From: DASPFV01 sp035620975
GTDB lineage: Bacteria; Acidobacteriota; Vicinamibacteria; Vicinamibacterales; 2-12-FULL-66-21
DNA length: 24,071 nt
Direction of reading: 5' to 3'
NCBI GenBank assembly: GCA_035620975.1
Contig: DASPFV010000230.1
Location: 1-24,071, forward strand
Position numbers and translations under genes: made by a program. This document shows, piece by piece, positions 21,095 to 24,071 of this stretch; positions within the stretch are counted from its first letter, which is position 1, and every line of letters starts with the position of its first letter. The notes below the pieces were generated by a model. It made no database searches. It was given only the letters and a program-made list of their open reading frames with translations, and had not been told where the DNA came from.

Positions 21095-24037
21095 ATGTTC
21101 CAGACAATGCGAGGACTCGTGCGTGCGCGCCTGCTCGTCTGCGCGGGCCTCGGCCTGTGCGTGTTCGGCTGGCGGGGCATGTTCGCGCAGGACGGCCCGG
21201 ATGCCGTGCCGGACCTCCCGCCCCCGGTGAACCAGTCCGACGACCCGCTGCTCAAGCGCTTCGTGTGGCGATCCATCGGTCCGGCCACGATGGGGGGGCG
21301 GCTCGACGACATTGCCGTGAACGAGAACGATCCGTCGGTGTACTACCTCGGGTTCGCGACCGGCGGCGTGTGGAAAACCGAGAACAACGGCACGACCTGG
21401 ACCCCCATCTTCGATACCTACCCGGTTTCTTCCGTCGGCGACGTCGAACTGGCGCCCTCGAACCCCCGTATCGTCTACGTCGGCACCGGCGAGCCCAACA
21501 ACCGGCAGAGCTCGTCGTTCGGCGGCGGCGTCTACAAGTCCATCGATGCGGGGCGGACCTTCACCTACGCCGGCCTCGAGGCTACGCAGAGCATCGGCCG
21601 CATGGTCGTCCATCCACGGGATCCCGACATCGTGTACGTCGCGGCGGCCGGGCACCTGTTCGGCCCGAACCCCGAGCGCGGCTTGTACAAGACGGCCGAC
21701 GGCGGGAAGACCTGGACCAACACCAGGTTCATCGACAACGATACGGGCTTCATCGACGTCGTCATGCACCCGACCGATCCGAACACCCTGCTTGCGGCCT
21801 CCTATCAGCGGCGCCGGCAGCCCTGGGGCTTCAACGGCGGCGGACCGGGGAGCGGGATCTGGCGGACGACCGATGGCGGCAGGAACTGGACGCGGCTGAC
21901 GGGGAACGGCCTGCCGACCAATCCCGTCATCGGCCGCATCGGCCTGGCGATCAGCCGCTCGCGGCCGAACATCGTGTATGCGCAGATCGAGGTGGGCCCG
22001 AGCGGCGGAACGGGTGCGGGTGTGAACGAGGACGGAAGTCTCGTTCCGCCAGGGCAGCGCGGCGGCGGGGCTGGCGGCGGCCGCGGGCAGAAGCCCGCTC
22101 CCACCGGCCCGGATCGCAGCGGCGTGTGGCGTTCCGACGACGGGGGGAAGACCTGGCAGTTCCGGAGCAACAACAACAACCGCCCGATGTACTACAGCAA
22201 GATCCGGGTCGACCCGAACAACCCGGACGTCGTCTACACGATGGGCGCCAGCGCGTACAAATCGGTCGACGGAGGGAGGACGTTCGAGGTCATGGCGGGT
22301 CAGAGCCACAGCGACCATCACGCCTTGTGGATCAATCCGCGCGACAGCCGGCACCTGCTGATCGGCAACGACGGAGGGCTCGACGTCAGCTACGACCAGG
22401 GGGCGACGTGGGAGGAGATCAGCCTGATGGCCCTCGGCCAGTTCTACGCCATCAGCGCTGACCTGCGGAAGCCGTACTACGTGTGCGGCGGCCTGCAGGA
22501 CAACGGCTCCTGGTGCGGTCCGAGCGCCGTCCGCAACAACCAGGGGAGCACGAACGTCGACTGGTATCGCGTGGGCGGCGGCGACGGCTTCTACACGGCG
22601 AATGATCCGCGGGACTGGACGATCGGCTACTGGGAGTCCCAGGACGGCAACACGAACCGCTACAACCTGCGGACCGGCGCCAGCACGTCGATTCGACCGA
22701 GCGCGCCGCTGACGGAGGAGCAGCGGAAGCAGCTCGAGCAGCTGCAGCAGGCGGGAGGACGCGGCGTGTTCGGGGGTCGAGCGCAGCGTCCGCTCGGCAA
22801 CGTGGTGCCCCCGCCGGAAGCCGGGACGGCCTTCCGCTTCTACTGGAGCACGCCGTTCATCCTGTCTCCGCACAATCCCGACGTCGTCTATCTGGGCGGC
22901 GATCGGCTGTTCAAGTCGCGGGACCGCGGCGACACCTGGAGCGCGTCCGCGGACCTGACGAACAACATCGGGCGCAACGACCGGCCGATCATGGGCGTCG
23001 AGGGGAGGGCGCCGATGGCCTCGAAACACGACGGCGCCGCGTCCTACAGCAACATCGTGACGATCAGCGAATCGCCGCTGGTCGAAGGCCTGGTATGGGC
23101 CGGGACCAACGACGGGAACCTGCAGGTCAGCCGTGATGGCGGCGCGACCTTCCGCAACGTGGCCGGAAACGTGCCAGGCGTGCCGAAGGAGACCCACGTC
23201 TCGCGAGTCGAAGCATCCGCCCACGATTCCGGCACGGCCTACGTGACCTTCGACGGCCACCGGACCGACGATCACCAGCCCTACGTGTTCGTCACCCGTG
23301 ATTCCGGTCGGACCTGGACGTCCATTGCGAGCAACCTGCCGCGGGGCCACGTCAACGTCATTCGCGAGGACCCGAGGAACCCTCGTCTCCTCTATCTCGG
23401 GACAGAGTACGCCTTCTACGTCTCGCTCGACGGCGGAAAAACCTGGAAGCGGTTCATGAACGGACTGCCGACGGTGCGGATCGACGACATTCTGGTCCAC
23501 CCGCGCGAGAACGATCTGATTGTCGGCACCCACGGGCGCAGCATCTGGATCATCGACGACCTGACGCCCCTGCAGCAGCTGTCGGAGGAGGTCACCGGGA
23601 GGGACGTGCACCTCTTCGACGTCCGGCCTGCGACGGCGTGGCTCAACGACTTCCGGAAGGCGGACGGCCTGGCCGCGTCCAAGCACTTCCGGGGGCAGAA
23701 CCCGCCCGGCGGGACGGCCATCAGCTACTATCTCGGGGCCGATGCGACCGGGGACGTGAAGATCACGATCACCGATCTCGACGGCCGCGTCGTGCGTGAC
23801 ATGGAAGGCACGAAGCACGCAGGCATCAACCGGGTCCAGTGGAACCTGCTGCCGAATCCGACCGGGGGCCGGCAGGGACGCGGCGCGCGGGGCCGCGGCG
23901 CGCGCGGGCCCGTGTTCGTCCTGGACAGCGTCGTCGATCCGGGCACGTATATCGTCCGCCTGTCGGTCGCCGGCCAGGATCTGGTGAAGCCGGTGCTCGT
24001 GGAACCTGATCGGGCCTGGGGTCAGGTCTTGCAATGA
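21095..24037 (+). CDS. Secreted Asp-box (BNR/sortilin-like) beta-propeller protein
   Basis: This 980-aa protein has a signal peptide (about 5-31, ending FAQ) and about 11 Asp-box motifs of the S/T-x-D-x-G-x-T-W/F type, among them SIDAGRTF, TADGGKTW, TTDGGRNW, SDDGGKTW, SVDGGRTF, SYDQGATW, SRDRGDTW, TRDSGRTW and SLDGGKTW. They mark blades of a long propeller (about 60-830), as in sortilin/Vps10 and sialidase-like proteins. A Gly/Arg-rich insert interrupts it near 300-330. The C-terminal 130 residues include KITITDLDGRVVRDMEGTKHAGINRVQWNL, a FlgD-type Ig domain often fused to this family. The Asp boxes are structural, so no enzyme activity is shown, and it may bind glycans or proteins outside the cell. 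GAGGAGA about 10 nt before the ATG at 21095 supports the start. An ATG at 21107 is a possible alternative. Confidence 0.9.
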   Translation: MFQTMRGLVRARLLVCAGLGLCVFGWRGMFAQDGPDAVPDLPPPVNQSDDPLLKRFVWRSIGPATMGGRLDDIAVNENDPSVYYLGFATGGVWKTENNGTTWTPIFDTYPVSSVGDVELAPSNPRIVYVGTGEPNNRQSSSFGGGVYKSIDAGRTFTYAGLEATQSIGRMVVHPRDPDIVYVAAAGHLFGPNPERGLYKTADGGKTWTNTRFIDNDTGFIDVVMHPTDPNTLLAASYQRRRQPWGFNGGGPGSGIWRTTDGGRNWTRLTGNGLPTNPVIGRIGLAISRSRPNIVYAQIEVGPSGGTGAGVNEDGSLVPPGQRGGGAGGGRGQKPAPTGPDRSGVWRSDDGGKTWQFRSNNNNRPMYYSKIRVDPNNPDVVYTMGASAYKSVDGGRTFEVMAGQSHSDHHALWINPRDSRHLLIGNDGGLDVSYDQGATWEEISLMALGQFYAISADLRKPYYVCGGLQDNGSWCGPSAVRNNQGSTNVDWYRVGGGDGFYTANDPRDWTIGYWESQDGNTNRYNLRTGASTSIRPSAPLTEEQRKQLEQLQQAGGRGVFGGRAQRPLGNVVPPPEAGTAFRFYWSTPFILSPHNPDVVYLGGDRLFKSRDRGDTWSASADLTNNIGRNDRPIMGVEGRAPMASKHDGAASYSNIVTISESPLVEGLVWAGTNDGNLQVSRDGGATFRNVAGNVPGVPKETHVSRVEASAHDSGTAYVTFDGHRTDDHQPYVFVTRDSGRTWTSIASNLPRGHVNVIREDPRNPRLLYLGTEYAFYVSLDGGKTWKRFMNGLPTVRIDDILVHPRENDLIVGTHGRSIWIIDDLTPLQQLSEEVTGRDVHLFDVRPATAWLNDFRKADGLAASKHFRGQNPPGGTAISYYLGADATGDVKITITDLDGRVVRDMEGTKHAGINRVQWNLLPNPTGGRQGRGARGRGARGPVFVLDSVVDPGTYIVRLSVAGQDLVKPVLVEPDRAWGQVLQ

Positions 24038-24071
24038 CGTACGAACGGCGCCTTGGCGCCGTTCGTACGTC
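24036..24071 (+). terminator. Perfect 17-bp inverted repeat at the propeller-gene stop
   Basis: Bases 24036-24052 and 24055-24071 are exact reverse complements separated by 2 bases, so the practical hairpin is 16 bp with a 4-nt loop. It starts within the TGA stop codon (24035-24037). The window ends with the stem, so a U-tract cannot be seen. A terminator is most likely; a palindromic repeat is the alternative. Confidence 0.6.

Noticed and set aside
18844..21312. 822-codon minus-strand frame across three plus-strand genes
   Set aside because: Runs across three real genes and their gaps; no recognisable domain.
21065..24034. 989-codon minus-strand frame opposite the propeller gene
   Set aside because: Its length alone is striking, but the plus strand carries a signal peptide, 11 Asp boxes and a ribosome site. 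The antisense frame has only low-complexity Arg/Val/Asp sequence.

Overview
The window is a very GC-rich, gene-dense bacterial chromosome segment from a Gram-negative (outer-membrane) organism. It carries a TamA/TamB outer-membrane assembly pair, lipoproteins, an ECF sigma factor coupled to a Ser/Thr kinase with a beta-propeller sensor, a DUF4920 protein and a CUAEP-type radical SAM protein. That gene mix resembles Acidobacteriota, perhaps Vicinamibacteria, but this is inference from gene content. I see no rRNA, tRNA, CRISPR array or intact insertion sequence.

Layout. 1-228 has no gene. It holds a compact array of 9-bp TGTCAATGA/TCATTGACA repeats at two-helical-turn spacing. 229-6641 (minus) is a tamA-tamB operon. 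6697-7757 (minus) holds a terminator, a 63-aa membrane protein, a poorly coding stretch, a KGG-repeat stress protein and a 58-aa acidic small protein. 8005-8328 (plus) is a YggX-type protein. 8360-11052 (minus) is a radical SAM/ATP-grasp pair. 11129-12538 (minus) is a sodium:solute symporter, divergent from a stand-alone LigD-type 3'-phosphoesterase (12585-13466, plus) and a DUF4920 protein. 14017-17414 (minus) is the sigma factor/kinase pair. 17680-18801 (minus) is YvcK, divergent from a plus-strand run: a degenerate nucleotidyltransferase-like protein, a TPM-domain protein, LemA and a large secreted Asp-box beta-propeller protein that ends at a perfect 17-bp hairpin.

The most notable observation is at 9691-9729. 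The radical SAM gene appears to stop at TGA after Cys441, but the frame continues as Ala-Glu-Pro and seven more residues, giving a Cys-Sec-Ala-Glu-Pro tail. A hairpin with an AGGU loop lies 16-33 nt past the TGA, like a bacterial SECIS. The gene is therefore very probably a selenoprotein whose real end is 9691, and it is paired with an ATP-grasp ligase. 

Other patterns: at least five genes begin 6-7 nt after a TANNNT -10 box with no clear Shine-Dalgarno at normal spacing, which suggests leaderless transcripts. Two ten-unit heptanucleotide tracts occur, one between genes (13465-13534) and one inside the yvcK reading frame (17840-17909). The yvcK promoter and its divergent neighbour share one overlapping -10 element.
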